From Shimwellia pseudoproteus (GTDB taxonomy: Bacteria > Pseudomonadota > Gammaproteobacteria > Enterobacterales > Enterobacteriaceae), in the NCBI RefSeq assembly GCF_016415625.1, contig NZ_WBXP01000009.1:45546-109545 (forward strand): 64,000 nt of DNA. The letters are read 5' to 3'. Positions 1-10,400 of this stretch are shown here, piece by piece. Position numbers and translations under genes: made by a program. How positions within the stretch are numbered: position 1 is the stretch's first letter; every line of letters starts with the position of its first letter. The notes below the pieces were generated by a model that searched no databases, was not told where the DNA came from, and saw nothing but the letters and a program-made list of their open reading frames with translations.

Positions 1-821
1 CACACCAGCCCCGGCCCGCCGCTCAGGGCATCCGGCTGGGCGAGCAATGCCTGATGCAAACACTGGCGCGGCGACAGCGCCCCAATCGCCAGCCAGGGGG
101 ATAAACCACTGACACCATCAAGGGCCGGGTAGTCACGCGCCCCGGGATAATCCGCCAGCCGCTGCTGGCAGAATACCGTCAGCCGCTCGCGGGCCGCCGC
201 TTCCCCTGGCGCAAATAGCTGGCCATCAACCGGTTGAGAGGGGGCGCTAAAAGGTAGCGGTGGCGCAACGGGCTGTGGCAGGTGGCCCTGGCGACCCCCG
301 GGCGCGGCCACGGGATAAGGCACATCAACCCGTAAGCGCTGTAAACAGGCCCGGCTAAACGGGGTGAACACTTTATACATCCCGCCACTGCCAGTCGTGA
401 TACTGCCCGGGGCCAGCAACACGCTGTCGTCAAAGCCCTGGCAGACCACCTGCCCGGCCAGCAGGTGTTCTAGTTGCGCATCCCGGTCGCGTTCATTTAC
501 TTCATACTGGTAGTTGTAAAACAGCCGGTCAACGCGGTGCTGGCGGCAAAATGCCACCAGCCGGTGGGTACCATCCCGGTAATCACTGGCGGTGATGCAG
601 TGTAACGGGATCTGGCGCGCCGCCAGCGCCTGGTGTAACCCGCGCACATGCTGTTCAATCCACCAGTGCTGGCGGGGGGCCATATGGTGTTGCTGCCACT
701 GCCGGGGGGTGACAATAAAAACCGCCATCACCCGGGCATCCGGGTCCCGGCAGGCCGCCGCCAGGGCAAGGTTATCTTCAATCCGTAAATCCAGCCGGAA
801 CCAGACCAAATGGGTGGCCAT
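1..821 (-). CDS. phr: Deoxyribodipyrimidine photolyase, partial (N-terminal ~273 residues)
   Basis: Blue-light repair enzyme that splits cyclobutane pyrimidine dimers using FADH- and a folate antenna. The N-terminus has the photolyase signature THLVWFRLDLRIEDN and continues through the alpha/beta antenna domain. The gene runs off the left edge, so the C-terminal FAD-binding domain is absent from the window. The start at 821 gives the usual N-terminus with an AGGGAGT ribosome site just upstream. It lies 14 bp downstream of ybgA on the same strand, the arrangement known from E. coli, where the two are probably co-transcribed. Identification rests on recalled E. coli Phr and is secure. Confidence 0.95.
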   Translation of the reverse strand, partial: MATHLVWFRLDLRIEDNLALAAACRDPDARVMAVFIVTPRQWQQHHMAPRQHWWIEQHVRGLHQALAARQIPLHCITASDYRDGTHRLVAFCRQHRVDRLFYNYQYEVNERDRDAQLEHLLAGQVVCQGFDDSVLLAPGSITTGSGGMYKVFTPFSRACLQRLRVDVPYPVAAPGGRQGHLPQPVAPPLPFSAPSQPVDGQLFAPGEAAARERLTVFCQQRLADYPGARDYPALDGVSGLSPWLAIGALSPRQCLHQALLAQPDALSGGPGLV

Positions 822-835
822 AATACTCCCTGAAG

Positions 836-1795
836 TTAATAGCCGTAACGCAGCCGCAGCGCGGCGGGGTATGGGTCAAAATAGCGCTGCTGCGCCAGAT
901 AATCGTTGGGGTATTCCGCCATGTAGTGGCGCAGTAATGCCAGGGGCGCCAGCAGTGGCTGGAGCCCCTGGCGGTAGTGATCAATCAGGGTCGCCAGCTC
1001 CTGGCGCTGGCGGCTGGTAAGCTGGGGGCGAAAATAGCCCTGAACGTGCATCAGCACATTGGTATGGTTACGCCGGGTGGCATGATGGGCCAGCAGCGCC
1101 ATCACCCGCAGCCGGTACTCAGCAAAAAAGAGGGCCATATCCGGCCACTGGTGCATCTGCGCCACAAAACGCCCCAGCGCCCGGTAGTCAGGCTGGGAGT
1201 GTGCCAGCAATAACAGCTTGTAACGGCTGTGAAACGCCATCATGGCCCCCCGGCTGACGCGGCCTGCGGCATCCGGGACCTGGTTCAACTCATACAGTGC
1301 GCAGATTCGCTCAACAAAGTTTTCCCGAATCGCCGGGTCGGTTAACCGCCCGTCCTCTTCGATAGGCAGCCAGGGTAACGCCTGTTGCAGTTCGGCGGTA
1401 AAAATCCCGGTGCCGGCTTTGCGATTATTTTTCCCGTCGGGATCATAAATCCGTACCCGCTCCAGCCCGCAACTGGGGGATTTGGCACACACAATATAGC
1501 CACACAGATGGTGGAGTTTACGGGTCTGCTGGCGGGCAAAATGCTGCATTTGCTGGGTGAGATCCCCGGGGCTGCGGTTACTGTATACCAGCCGTATCGC
1601 GCTATCTTGTTCAATCAACCGCAGCGCAGGACGCGGCACCGGCAGGCCAATCGCCATCTCCGGGCACACCGGTTCAAAATGCACCCAGGGTGCTAAGGCG
1701 TCCCGGGCAAAAGAGAGGCTCTTATGGCCACCGTCAAAACGCACCGCCTGCCCCAGCAAACAGGCACTGATACCAACAGGAATCGGCCCGGACAT
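836..1795 (-). CDS. ybgA: DUF523/DUF1722 two-domain protein YbgA
   Basis: Conserved protein of unknown function, 319 residues from this start. The N-terminal half looks like DUF523: SACLLG near residue 9, CPE near 44, and the cysteine-rich GYIVCAKSPSCGLE near 100. The C-terminal half is the DUF1722 domain usually found next to photolyase genes. E. coli K-12 YbgA, as recalled, is about 169 residues and holds only the DUF1722 part, so this is the longer version. A longer reading from 1822 is possible, but GAGG with a 6-base spacing precedes the ATG at 1795. The conserved cysteines suggest metal or Fe-S binding, which is inference. The neighbouring phr suggests a link to UV stress, unproven. Confidence 0.88.
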   Translation of the reverse strand: MSGPIPVGISACLLGQAVRFDGGHKSLSFARDALAPWVHFEPVCPEMAIGLPVPRPALRLIEQDSAIRLVYSNRSPGDLTQQMQHFARQQTRKLHHLCGYIVCAKSPSCGLERVRIYDPDGKNNRKAGTGIFTAELQQALPWLPIEEDGRLTDPAIRENFVERICALYELNQVPDAAGRVSRGAMMAFHSRYKLLLLAHSQPDYRALGRFVAQMHQWPDMALFFAEYRLRVMALLAHHATRRNHTNVLMHVQGYFRPQLTSRQRQELATLIDHYRQGLQPLLAPLALLRHYMAEYPNDYLAQQRYFDPYPAALRLRYGY

Positions 1796-1862
1796 AACAT
1801 ACCTCACTGATATCGTCGTCATCCGTTAAGTGTAGTCAGCCTGAGGCGGGGATCGGTAGCCA

Positions 1863-1912
1863 TAAAAAAACTGCCGCGTGGTTGTTGGTATCCAACATTC
1901 AGGCAGGCAGTT
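1863..1912 (-). terminator. Probable terminator of ybfA
   Basis: Read on the minus strand, AACTGCC and GGCAGTT flank a second small hairpin (GTTGG/CCAAC) and are followed by seven T residues. The position, 26 bp past the ybfA stop, fits an intrinsic terminator with a branched stem. Confidence 0.6.
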
Positions 1913-1937
1913 CAGAAACGCGGTGGGTGACGGCTGA

Positions 1938-2147
1938 TCAGTAGAAATCGCAGGTAACTTGTTCCGCCTGTTCCATCCATACCGGTTTATCCCCGGTTTT
2001 CGCCCATACCCGGTGCAGGTAGCTGTAAAAACGGGCGCGATCTTTCCAGAACAACATCACCGGCAGCGCCACAATCCCGAGGGTGAGCGCAACGGTGCGG
2101 CGTAAAAAGATATGCAATGCGGAATAGTGTTTATAGGTGGTCATCAT
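1938..2147 (-). CDS. ybfA: Small membrane protein YbfA
   Basis: A 69-residue protein of unknown function. One hydrophobic segment (roughly residues 15-32, [17 protein letters not shown]) is followed by a conserved tail with [14 protein letters not shown] and [11 protein letters not shown], which matches recalled E. coli YbfA almost residue for residue. It is a single-span inner-membrane candidate. Two ATG codons are adjacent (2147 and 2144) and GAGGGAG precedes both. It is divergent from kdpFABCDE, as in E. coli, so the two promoters share the 362-bp region between them. Confidence 0.9.
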   Translation of the reverse strand: MMTTYKHYSALHIFLRRTVALTLGIVALPVMLFWKDRARFYSYLHRVWAKTGDKPVWMEQAEQVTCDFY

Positions 2148-2509
2148 CTTCTCCCTCTTTTACCCGCATGATCCTGAAGGCGAGCAGCCTGGGTCGAATC
2201 TGACGGGTCGTACATAGCGGCAAATGGTGCCGTAAAAGTAACCGTATTATCTGGTCAAAATATTACCGCTTTTGTTGAAATTTTACTACTCATCCGACCA
2301 CTAAAACGCACTTTTTTGCGCCATTTTTCCTCCTGACGGCCCCGTTACGGTAACTTTGTTACATCTTAGTTAAATTAATACTAATCAATAGTTAATTTAT
2401 GGCCTTTCGTTTTTATACTTTTTTTATATTCCCCGCGGCTATTTTTGCAACTTCTTTGCACGCCAGTTGAGAGGATCGGTTATCCCAAAACTGTCACCTG
2501 AGGTGGACT
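2148..2509. promoter_or_regulatory. ybfA-kdp divergent regulatory region
   Basis: 362 bp without a gene. The left part is AT-rich (2230-2420) and must hold the ybfA promoter, although I could not pick convincing -35/-10 boxes. The right end carries the T-rich KdpE-type box at 2410-2426, a TTTGCA-like segment near 2454, and the kdpF ribosome site GAGGTGG at 2500. Confidence 0.6.
2410..2426 (+). promoter_or_regulatory. KdpE-type binding box upstream of kdpF
   Basis: TTTTTATACTTTTTTTA is, from memory, essentially the 17-base KdpE footprint core of the E. coli kdpFABC promoter. It is followed by CCCCGC and an ATTTTTGC stretch, also as in E. coli. It sits about 85 bp upstream of the kdpF GTG. Phosphorylated KdpE, encoded downstream, would activate here under K+ limitation. 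Confidence 0.8.
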
Positions 2510-2599
2510 GTGAATACTGGCGTCATAATCGGCGTGATCCTGCTTTTTCTGCTGCTGGGCTACCTGCTGTATGCCCTGCTAAAGGCGGAGGATTTCTGA
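2510..2599 (+). CDS. kdpF: KdpF, small stabilising subunit of the K+ pump
   Basis: A 29-residue single-span peptide that stabilises the KdpABC complex in the inner membrane. It translates from a GTG as [20 protein letters not shown] and ends AEDF, a clear match to E. coli KdpF (GVITGVLLVFLLLGY). GAGGTGG lies 7 bases upstream. Its TGA overlaps the kdpA ATG by one base (TGATG), which implies translational coupling. Confidence 0.93.
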   Translation: MNTGVIIGVILLFLLLGYLLYALLKAEDF

Positions 2600-4278
2600 T
2601 GATCACTTCAGCCTTACTGTTACTTTCCTGCTATCTGGCCGTGCTCATGGCCCTGGCAAAACCGCTGGGTAGCCTGCTGGCGCGCCAGATAGATGGCCTG
2701 CCGCTGCCGGTGTTGAGCACCCTCGAACGCCCGCTGCTGCGCATGGCCGGTATCCACGGGGAAGAGATGACGTGGTACCAGTACCTGATGGCCATTCTGC
2801 TGTTTAACCTGCTGGGGCTGGTGCTATTGCTGGCTATCCTGCGCTGCCAGGGCAGCCTGCCCTTTAACCCGCAGCATTTCCCCGGCCTGCCCTGGGATCT
2901 GGCGCTGAACACCGCCGTTAGCTTTGTCACTAATACCAACTGGCAGGCCTATGCCGGGGAAAGCACCCTGAGCTACTTCAGCCAGATGGTGGGATTAACG
3001 GTGCAAAACTTTCTCTCCGCCGCCACCGGCATTGCCGTCGCCTACGCGCTGATCCGCGCCTTTACCCGCCAGTCCGCCACCACGCTGGGCAATGCCTGGG
3101 TCGACCTGTTGCGCATAACCCTGTGGATCCTGCTGCCGGTTTCACTGGTGATTGCGCTGTTTTTTATCCAGCAAGGCGCTATCCAGAATGTTCAGCATTA
3201 CACCCCGGCCCTGAGCCTTGAAGGGGTAAAAATGCTGCTGCCCGGTGGGCCGGTGGCCTCCCAGGAGGCTATCAAAATGCTCGGGACTAACGGCGGCGGT
3301 TTCTTTAACGCCAACTCCGCCCATCCGTTTGAAAACCCCACCGCCCTGACCAACGCCATCCAGATGCTGGCGATCTTTTTACTCCCCGCCGCCCTGTGCT
3401 TCGCCTTTGGTGAGGTGAGTAATGACCGCCGCCAGGGCCGGGCGCTGCTGTGGTGTATGGCGATTATTTTTAGCGTCAGCGTATTACTGGTGATGTGGGC
3501 AGAGTGGCGCGGTAACCCGCACCTGCTGGCACTGGGTGCCGACAGCAGCGCCAATATGGAAGGCAAAGAAACCCGGTTTGGCATCCTCGCCAGTAGCCTG
3601 TTTGCCGTGGTGACTACGGCGGCCTCTTGCGGTGCAGTGAATGCGATGCACGACGCATTCACCGCCCTGGGCGGCATGATACCGCTATGGCTGATGCAAA
3701 TTGGCGAAGTGGTGTTCGGCGGTGTCGGATCCGGGCTGTATGGCATGATGCTGTTTGTGATGCTGGCGGTATTTATTGCCGGCCTGATGATTGGCCGTAC
3801 CCCGGAATATCTGGGTAAGAAAATTGATGTCCGGGAAATGAAAATGACCGCCCTGGCGATCCTGGTCACCCCGAGCCTGGTGTTGCTGGGCACCGCCCTG
3901 GCCATGATGACGGACGCCGGGCGCAGCGCCATGCTCAACCCCGGTTCCCACGGCTTTACCGAGGTGTTGTACGCGGTTTCATCGGCGGCCAACAACAACG
4001 GCAGTGCTTTTGCCGGGTTAACGGCCACCACCCCGTTCTGGAATCTGCTGCTGGCGCTGTGCATGTTGCTGGGCCGCTTTGCGGTTATCGCCCCGGTGAT
4101 GGCGATTGCCGGTAGCCTGGTGGGGAAACGCGCCCAGCCAGCGTCTGCCGGAACATTGCCCACCCACGGCCCGCTGTTTATCGGCCTGCTGATCGGCACC
4201 ATTCTGCTGGTGGGCGCCCTGACATTTATCCCGGCCCTCGCCCTCGGCCCTGTGGCCGACTATCTGGTTCACCGCTAA
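2599..4278 (+). CDS. kdpA: K+-transporting ATPase subunit KdpA
   Basis: Channel-like subunit (559 residues) that selects and carries K+ across the inner membrane, related to the SKT channel superfamily. About ten hydrophobic segments are visible. The four selectivity-loop regions can be picked out: [38 protein letters not shown] and [13 protein letters not shown]. The start at 2599 (MITSALLLL) overlaps the kdpF stop and matches the E. coli N-terminus. An upstream in-frame extension to 2467 would read through kdpF in another frame and is not credible. Confidence 0.97.
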   Translation: MITSALLLLSCYLAVLMALAKPLGSLLARQIDGLPLPVLSTLERPLLRMAGIHGEEMTWYQYLMAILLFNLLGLVLLLAILRCQGSLPFNPQHFPGLPWDLALNTAVSFVTNTNWQAYAGESTLSYFSQMVGLTVQNFLSAATGIAVAYALIRAFTRQSATTLGNAWVDLLRITLWILLPVSLVIALFFIQQGAIQNVQHYTPALSLEGVKMLLPGGPVASQEAIKMLGTNGGGFFNANSAHPFENPTALTNAIQMLAIFLLPAALCFAFGEVSNDRRQGRALLWCMAIIFSVSVLLVMWAEWRGNPHLLALGADSSANMEGKETRFGILASSLFAVVTTAASCGAVNAMHDAFTALGGMIPLWLMQIGEVVFGGVGSGLYGMMLFVMLAVFIAGLMIGRTPEYLGKKIDVREMKMTALAILVTPSLVLLGTALAMMTDAGRSAMLNPGSHGFTEVLYAVSSAANNNGSAFAGLTATTPFWNLLLALCMLLGRFAVIAPVMAIAGSLVGKRAQPASAGTLPTHGPLFIGLLIGTILLVGALTFIPALALGPVADYLVHR

Positions 4279-4295
4279 CGATCCCCGAGGATGTT

Positions 4296-6344
4296 ATGAG
4301 TCGCAAATCCGTTAATTTATTTGCCCCGGCCCTGGTGAAACAGGCGCTGCTCAACGCACTGAAAAAACTCAACCCTGCGGTGCAGTGGCGTAACCCGGTG
4401 ATGTTTATTGTCTGGTGTGGCAGCCTGCTCACCACCCTGCTGGCCCTGGCCATGGCCCTGGGGCTGATGCCCGGCAGTGCCGGGTTCACCGGGGTTATCA
4501 GCCTGTGGCTGTGGTTTACCGTGCTGTTTGCTAACTACGCCGAAGCCCTGGCAGAAGGCCGCAGTAAGGCCCAGGCCAACAGCCTGAAAGGGGTACAGAA
4601 AACCAGCTGGGCCCGTAAACTGCGCGCCCCTCAGCATGATTCCCCCATGGACCATGTTCCGGCGGCGGATTTGCGCAAGGGCGACGTGGTGCTGGTGGAA
4701 GCCGGGGATATTATCCCCTGTGATGGCGAGGTTATCGAGGGCGGCGCATCGGTGGACGAGAGCGCCATTACCGGGGAGTCCGCCCCGGTTATCCGCGAGT
4801 CCGGCGGGGATTTTGCCTCAGTCACCGGCGGTACCCGTATCCTCTCTGACTGGCTGGTGATCCGCTGTAGCGCCGATCCCGGGGATACCTTTCTCGACCG
4901 GATGATAGCCATGGTGGAAGGGGCCAAACGCCGGAAGACCCCCAATGAAATAGCCCTGACCATCTTACTGATCGCCCTGACAATTGTCTTTCTGCTGGCC
5001 ACCGCCACCCTGTGGCCATTTACTGCCTGGACCGGCCATCCGGTAAGCATCACCGTACTGGTGGCGCTGCTGGTGTGCCTGATCCCCACCACCATCGGCG
5101 GGCTGTTATCCGCCATCGGGGTTGCCGGGATGAGCCGGATGCTGGGGGCCAATGTGATTGCCACCAGCGGCCGCGCGGTGGAGGCCGCCGGGGACGTCGA
5201 TGTCCTGCTGCTGGATAAAACCGGGACTATCACGCTGGGCAATCGCCAGGCATCGCGCTTTCTGCCCGCGCCGGGGGTGAGTGAGCAGGCGCTGGCGGAT
5301 GCGGCGCAACTGGCATCGCTGGCCGATGAAACCCCGGAAGGGCGCAGTATTGTGGTGCTGGCAAAGCAGCAATTCGCCCTGCGTGAACGGGATGTTCAGC
5401 GCCTGAACGCCACCTTTGTGCCCTTCACCGTCAACACCCGGATGAGCGGGATTAACCTCGGCAACCGGATGATCCGTAAAGGTTCTGTTGACGCTATCCG
5501 CCGCCATATTGAGGCCAACGGGGGGAATTTTCCCCCGGAGGTCGACACGGAGGTTAATGCCGTAGCCCGTAAAGGCGGCACCCCGCTGGTGGTGGCCGAG
5601 GGCAAACAGGTGCTGGGGACCATTGCCCTGAAAGATATCGTTAAAGGCGGTATCAAAGAGCGCTTTGTTCACCTGCGCCAGATGGGGATCAAAACCGTGA
5701 TGATCACCGGGGATAACCGGCTTACCGCCGCCGCCATCGCCGCCGAAGCCGGGGTCGATGATTTCCTGTCCGAGGCCACCCCGGAAGCCAAGCTGGCTCT
5801 AATCCGCCAATACCAGTCCGAGGGCCGCCTGGTGGCGATGACCGGCGACGGTACTAACGATGCCCCCGCCCTCGCCCAGGCCGACGTGGCGCTGGCCATG
5901 AACTCCGGCACCCAGGCCGCCAAAGAGGCGGGCAATATGGTGGATCTCGACTCTAACCCAACCAAGCTCATCGAAGTGGTGCATATTGGCAAACAAATGC
6001 TGATGACCCGCGGCTCGCTAACCACCTTCAGCATTGCCAATGATGTGGCGAAATATTTTGCCATTATCCCGGCGGCGTTTGCGGCCACCTTCCCGCAACT
6101 TAACGCCCTGAACATTATGCACCTTCACTCACCGGCCTCGGCCATCCTCAGCGCGGTTATCTTTAATGCGCTGATCATTATTGCCCTGATCCCGCTGGCC
6201 CTCAAAGGCGTGAGCTATAAACCACTCAGCGCCGCGGCCATGTTGCGCCGCAACCTGTGGATCTACGGCCTGGGTGGGCTGATTGTCCCCTTCCCCGGCA
6301 TCAAAATTATCGACCTGGTGCTCAGCGCTACCGGACTGGTTTAG
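4296..6344 (+). CDS. kdpB: K+-transporting P-type ATPase catalytic subunit KdpB
   Basis: Catalytic subunit (682 residues) that hydrolyses ATP to drive K+ uptake through KdpA. The actuator loop TGES is near residue 158, the phosphorylated aspartate is in [10 protein letters not shown] near 307, and the hinge motif [11 protein letters not shown] is near 515. Length and motifs are those of the type IA P-type ATPases. It begins 17 bp after kdpA, with CGAGGAT as ribosome site, and continues the kdpFABC transcript. Confidence 0.98.
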   Translation: MSRKSVNLFAPALVKQALLNALKKLNPAVQWRNPVMFIVWCGSLLTTLLALAMALGLMPGSAGFTGVISLWLWFTVLFANYAEALAEGRSKAQANSLKGVQKTSWARKLRAPQHDSPMDHVPAADLRKGDVVLVEAGDIIPCDGEVIEGGASVDESAITGESAPVIRESGGDFASVTGGTRILSDWLVIRCSADPGDTFLDRMIAMVEGAKRRKTPNEIALTILLIALTIVFLLATATLWPFTAWTGHPVSITVLVALLVCLIPTTIGGLLSAIGVAGMSRMLGANVIATSGRAVEAAGDVDVLLLDKTGTITLGNRQASRFLPAPGVSEQALADAAQLASLADETPEGRSIVVLAKQQFALRERDVQRLNATFVPFTVNTRMSGINLGNRMIRKGSVDAIRRHIEANGGNFPPEVDTEVNAVARKGGTPLVVAEGKQVLGTIALKDIVKGGIKERFVHLRQMGIKTVMITGDNRLTAAAIAAEAGVDDFLSEATPEAKLALIRQYQSEGRLVAMTGDGTNDAPALAQADVALAMNSGTQAAKEAGNMVDLDSNPTKLIEVVHIGKQMLMTRGSLTTFSIANDVAKYFAIIPAAFAATFPQLNALNIMHLHSPASAILSAVIFNALIIIALIPLALKGVSYKPLSAAAMLRRNLWIYGLGGLIVPFPGIKIIDLVLSATGLV

Positions 6345-6356
6345 GAGTGTTATCAA

Positions 6357-6935
6357 ATGGCTATGTTACGTCCCGCTGTACTATTATTGCTGATACTGGC
6401 CCTGCTCACCGGCGGTGCTTACCCGCTGGTGACCTCGCTACTGGGCCAGTGGTGGTTCCCGGCCCAGGCGGCGGGTTCGCTGATCGATCAACAAGGGCAG
6501 GTGCGCGGCTCGCGGTTACTCGGCCAGGCCTTTACCCGGGCGGACTATTTTCATGGCCGCCCCCCGGTCAACGAAAAGACGCCTTATGATCCACTGGCCT
6601 CCGGGGGGAGTAACCTCGCAGGCAGCAACCCGCAGCTGGATCTGCGGGTTGCCGGGGAGATTGCCCGGCTGCGCCGGGAAAACCCACAGGCCACCCCCCG
6701 GGTGCCGGTAGAGCTGGTTACCACCTCTGCCAGCGGGCTGGATGCCGATATCTCGCCGCGGGCTGCCCGCTGGCAGGCGCCCCGGGTCGCCCAGGCCCGC
6801 GGGCTGCCACTGGCCACGGTCAATACCGTGATCAGCCGGCTAACCCGTACCCCACTGCCGGCGTTTATCGGCCAGCCGGTGGTCAATGTGGTACAACTCA
6901 ATATGGCGCTGGATGCCCTCCGGCACCCTGAATAA
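6357..6935 (+). CDS. kdpC: K+-transporting ATPase subunit KdpC
   Basis: Accessory subunit (192 residues; E. coli 190) with one N-terminal membrane span (about residues 5-28) and a periplasmic domain that raises ATP affinity of the pump. Family stretches [32 protein letters not shown] and [13 protein letters not shown] are all present. AGGAG lies 10 bases before the ATG. It sits 12 bp behind kdpB and 13 bp before kdpD. Confidence 0.97.
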   Translation: MAMLRPAVLLLLILALLTGGAYPLVTSLLGQWWFPAQAAGSLIDQQGQVRGSRLLGQAFTRADYFHGRPPVNEKTPYDPLASGGSNLAGSNPQLDLRVAGEIARLRRENPQATPRVPVELVTTSASGLDADISPRAARWQAPRVAQARGLPLATVNTVISRLTRTPLPAFIGQPVVNVVQLNMALDALRHPE

Positions 6936-6948
6936 CAAGGGAAAGCAC

Positions 6949-9636
6949 ATGACAGGGGAACCCACCCGTCCGGACCCGGACCACTTACTGCACCAGATGA
7001 GCCGCCCCTCACGGGGTAAGCTGAAGATCTTTTTTGGCGCCTGTGCCGGGGTGGGAAAAACCTATGCCATGCTCCAGGAGGCCCAGCGCCTGCATCAGCA
7101 GGGGCTGAACATTCTGGTGGGGGTGGTAGAAACCCACGGCCGCCAGGAGACCGCCGGATTACTGGCGGGGTTGCCTCTGTTGCCCCCCCGGCGCATTTAT
7201 CACCGGGGCCGCAGCGTACAGGAGTTTGATCTCGACGCCGCCCTGGCCGGCAACCCGGCACTGGTGCTGGTGGATGAGCTGGCCCACAGTAATGCCCCTG
7301 GCTCCCGGCACCCCAAGCGCTGGCAGGATGTGGAAGAGCTGCTGGCGGCGGGGATCGATGTTTTTACCACGGTGAATGTTCAGCATCTGGAAAGCCTCAA
7401 TGACGTGGTGGGCAGCGTCACCGGTGTCCAGGTGCGGGAAACCATTCCGGACCCCATTTTTGACGCGGCCGACGAGGTGGTGCTGGTGGACTTGCCCCCG
7501 GACGATCTGCGCCAGCGGCTCCACGAGGGCAAAGTGTATATCGCAGGCCAGGCGGAGCGGGCCATTGATCACTTCTTCCGCAAGGGGAATTTGATTGCCC
7601 TGCGTGAACTGGCATTACGCCGCACCGCGGACCGGGTAGACGATCAGATGCGCGCCTGGCGGGCCGAACGCGGGCGGGAGAAGGTCTGGCACACCCGGGA
7701 TGCGATACTGCTGTGCATTGGTCATAGCGGCAACAATGACAAACTGGTGCGCACGGCTGCCCGGCTGGCGGCCAAACTGGGCAGCGCCTGGCACGCGGTG
7801 TATGTCGAAACCCCGCGATTGCATCAGCTCCCGCCAGCGCAGCGGCGGCACATCCTCAGTGCCCTGAGGCTGGCCCAGGAACTGGGAGCAGAAACCGCCA
7901 CCCTGTCCGATCCCGACCAGGAGAAAGCCCTGGTGCGCTACGCCCGGGACCATAACCTCGGCAAGATTATTACCGGCCGCCGCACCACACTGCGCCGCTG
8001 GTGGCCACGCGCGCCCTTTGCCGATCGCCTGGCGCGGCTGGCGCCGGAGCTGGATATCATGGTGATCGCCGTGGAAGACCGGCCCCCGGAGGTTAACCTC
8101 AAATCCCCGGATACCCGCCCGTTTACCGAGAAATGGCGGGTACAACTGCAGGGGATGGTCATGGCGGTGGTGCTGTGTGCCCTGATAACCCTGATAGCCC
8201 GGCAATTCCTGATGGCCTTTGATGCCGCCAACCTGGTGATGGTCTATTTACTGGGGGTGGTGATAATCGCCCTGTTTTACGGGCGCTGGCCCTCGGTGCT
8301 CGCCACGGTCATTAATGTGCTCAGTTTCGATCTGTTCTTTATTGCCCCCCACGGAACCCTGGCCGTGTCCGATGTGCAGTATTTGCTGACATTCAGTGTG
8401 ATGCTGGTGGTGGGGCTGACCATCGGTAATTTGACTGCCGGGGTTCGCTATCAGGCGCGTATCGCCCGCTACCGGGAGCAGCGCACCCGCCATCTGTATG
8501 AGATGTCCCGGGCGCTGGCCACCACCCGCTCGGTGCGGGATATCGCCGCCACCAGTGAACATTTCCTCAGTAACAGCTTCCAGGCCCGTTGCCAAGTGCT
8601 TACCCCGAATGAACAGGGCCAGCTGGTGGCCCTAACCGCCCCGGACAGCGAGCCGTTCTGGGACGATGCCATCGCCCGCTGGAGTGTAGACAAAGGTTTA
8701 CCCGCCGGGGCCGGCACCGATACCCTCCCCGGCATGCCCTGGCAACTGGTGCCGCTGCGCACCGCCAGCCAGACCCTCGGCCTGGTGGTGATCGAACCGC
8801 AAAATCTGCGCCAGTTGATGGTGCCGGAACAGCAGCGCCTGCTGGAGACGCTTACCCTGCTCTGCGCCACCGCGCTGGAGCGCCAGCTGCTGGCCACCAG
8901 CGAAGAACAGGCGCGGATCGCCAGTGAGCGTGAACAGATCCGTAATGCGCTGCTGGCGGCGCTGTCCCACGATCTGCGCACCCCATTAACCGTGCTGTTT
9001 GGCCAGGCCGAGATCCTGACCCTTGACCTGGCCAGTGCCGGATCGCCCCATGCCCATCAGGCCAGCGAGATCCGCGAATACATTCTCAACACCACCCGGC
9101 TGGTGAATAACTTGCTCGATATGGCGCGGATCCAGTCCGGGGGCTTTAACCTGCGCAAAGAATGGCTTACTCTCGAAGAAGTGGTCGGCAGCGCCCTGAA
9201 AACCCTTGAACCGCTCACCGGTACGCACCCGGTAGCGCTGGATATGGTCGATCCGCTGGCGCTTATCCAGGTGGACGGTTCGCTGTTTGAGCGGGTGCTG
9301 ATCAACCTGCTGGAAAACGCCATGAAATACGCCGGGCCGGGGGCGCGAATTGGCCTTCACGCCCGCCGCCAGCAGGCTATGCTGGAAGTGGATATCTGGG
9401 ATAACGGCCCCGGTATTCCCCCCGGGCAGGAGCAGACCATTTTTGATAAATTCGCCCGGGGCAGTAAAGAATCCGCCATCCCCGGTGTCGGGCTGGGGCT
9501 GGCCATTTGCCGGGCGATAATTGACGTCCACGGCGGCACTATTACGGCAGATAACCGCCGGGAGGGTGGCGCGGTATTTCATCTCCGGCTCCCCCAACCG
9601 CCCGCCCCCGAACTGGATGACAATGAGGTAACGTGA
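6949..9636 (+). CDS. kdpD: Sensor histidine kinase KdpD
   Basis: K+/turgor sensor kinase and phosphatase for KdpE, 895 residues (E. coli 894). In order: the N-terminal KdpD domain with Walker A GACAGVGKT (near residue 30) and DELAHSN; a universal-stress-like domain (about 250-380); four membrane spans (about 400-500); a GAF-like region; a HisKA domain with the phospho-acceptor in ALSHDLRTPL (near 670); and the ATPase domain with NLLENAMKY and GVGLGLAI. The start at 6949 follows AAGGGAAAG and gives the E. coli-like N-terminus; an in-frame extension upstream lies inside kdpC. It overlaps kdpE by 4 bp. Confidence 0.97.
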   Translation: MTGEPTRPDPDHLLHQMSRPSRGKLKIFFGACAGVGKTYAMLQEAQRLHQQGLNILVGVVETHGRQETAGLLAGLPLLPPRRIYHRGRSVQEFDLDAALAGNPALVLVDELAHSNAPGSRHPKRWQDVEELLAAGIDVFTTVNVQHLESLNDVVGSVTGVQVRETIPDPIFDAADEVVLVDLPPDDLRQRLHEGKVYIAGQAERAIDHFFRKGNLIALRELALRRTADRVDDQMRAWRAERGREKVWHTRDAILLCIGHSGNNDKLVRTAARLAAKLGSAWHAVYVETPRLHQLPPAQRRHILSALRLAQELGAETATLSDPDQEKALVRYARDHNLGKIITGRRTTLRRWWPRAPFADRLARLAPELDIMVIAVEDRPPEVNLKSPDTRPFTEKWRVQLQGMVMAVVLCALITLIARQFLMAFDAANLVMVYLLGVVIIALFYGRWPSVLATVINVLSFDLFFIAPHGTLAVSDVQYLLTFSVMLVVGLTIGNLTAGVRYQARIARYREQRTRHLYEMSRALATTRSVRDIAATSEHFLSNSFQARCQVLTPNEQGQLVALTAPDSEPFWDDAIARWSVDKGLPAGAGTDTLPGMPWQLVPLRTASQTLGLVVIEPQNLRQLMVPEQQRLLETLTLLCATALERQLLATSEEQARIASEREQIRNALLAALSHDLRTPLTVLFGQAEILTLDLASAGSPHAHQASEIREYILNTTRLVNNLLDMARIQSGGFNLRKEWLTLEEVVGSALKTLEPLTGTHPVALDMVDPLALIQVDGSLFERVLINLLENAMKYAGPGARIGLHARRQQAMLEVDIWDNGPGIPPGQEQTIFDKFARGSKESAIPGVGLGLAICRAIIDVHGGTITADNRREGGAVFHLRLPQPPAPELDDNEVT

Positions 9637-10310
9637 CCAGCGTATTGATAGTCGAAGATGAAAAAGCCATTTTGCGCTTTCTGCGTACCGCGCTGGAAAG
9701 CGACGGCCTGCGGGTGCATGAAGCTGAGACTCTGCAACGGGGGCTAATTGAAGCGGCCACCCGCAAACCGGAACTCACCATTCTGGATCTCGGTTTGCCG
9801 GACGGCGACGGCCTTGATTTTATCCGCGAGGTGCGCCAGTGGTCGACGATGCCTATCATTGTATTATCCGCCCGCAGTGACGAGCAGGACAAAATTGCCG
9901 CCCTGGATGCCGGGGCGGACGACTACCTCAGCAAACCTTTTGGCATCGGTGAATTACAGGCCCGGCTGCGGGTGGCGCTGCGCCGCCACACAACCCCGGA
10001 CGGCAATGAGGGGCAATTCCAGTTTGCCGACACCTATGTCTCTCTGGCGGCCCACCGCGTCACCCGGAGCGGGAATGAAATCCACCTGACCCCCATCGAG
10101 TTTCGCCTGCTGGCGGTACTGCTGAACAACGCCGGTAAGGTCATGACCCAGCGCCAGTTGCTCAATCACGTATGGGGGCCTAACGCCGTGGAGCACAGCC
10201 ACTATTTGCGAATCTATATGGGCCACCTGCGCCAGAAGCTGGAGCACGATCCGGCCCGCCCCCGCCATTTGCTCACCGAAACCGGCATCGGCTATCGTTT
10301 TATGCTCTGA
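9633..10310 (+). CDS. kdpE: Response regulator KdpE
   Basis: OmpR-family transcription activator of kdpFABC, 225 residues. The receiver domain (1-120) has the acidic pair EDE near residue 8, the phosphorylated Asp in LTILDLGLPDGDG near 52, and the conserved Lys in LSKPFG near 103. The winged-helix DNA-binding domain follows, with LTPIEFRLL, QLLNHVWG and a C-terminal GIGYRF. The start is a GTG inside GTGA that overlaps the kdpD stop, so it is translationally coupled. Confidence 0.97.
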   Translation: MTSVLIVEDEKAILRFLRTALESDGLRVHEAETLQRGLIEAATRKPELTILDLGLPDGDGLDFIREVRQWSTMPIIVLSARSDEQDKIAALDAGADDYLSKPFGIGELQARLRVALRRHTTPDGNEGQFQFADTYVSLAAHRVTRSGNEIHLTPIEFRLLAVLLNNAGKVMTQRQLLNHVWGPNAVEHSHYLRIYMGHLRQKLEHDPARPRHLLTETGIGYRFML

Positions 10311-10400
10311 CCGCCCGGCGATTGACCTGCGGTTTATTGCTACATCCCGGGCATCAGGGGGTAGAATTATTCTCTTTAATATTATTAACGGACAATGTTT

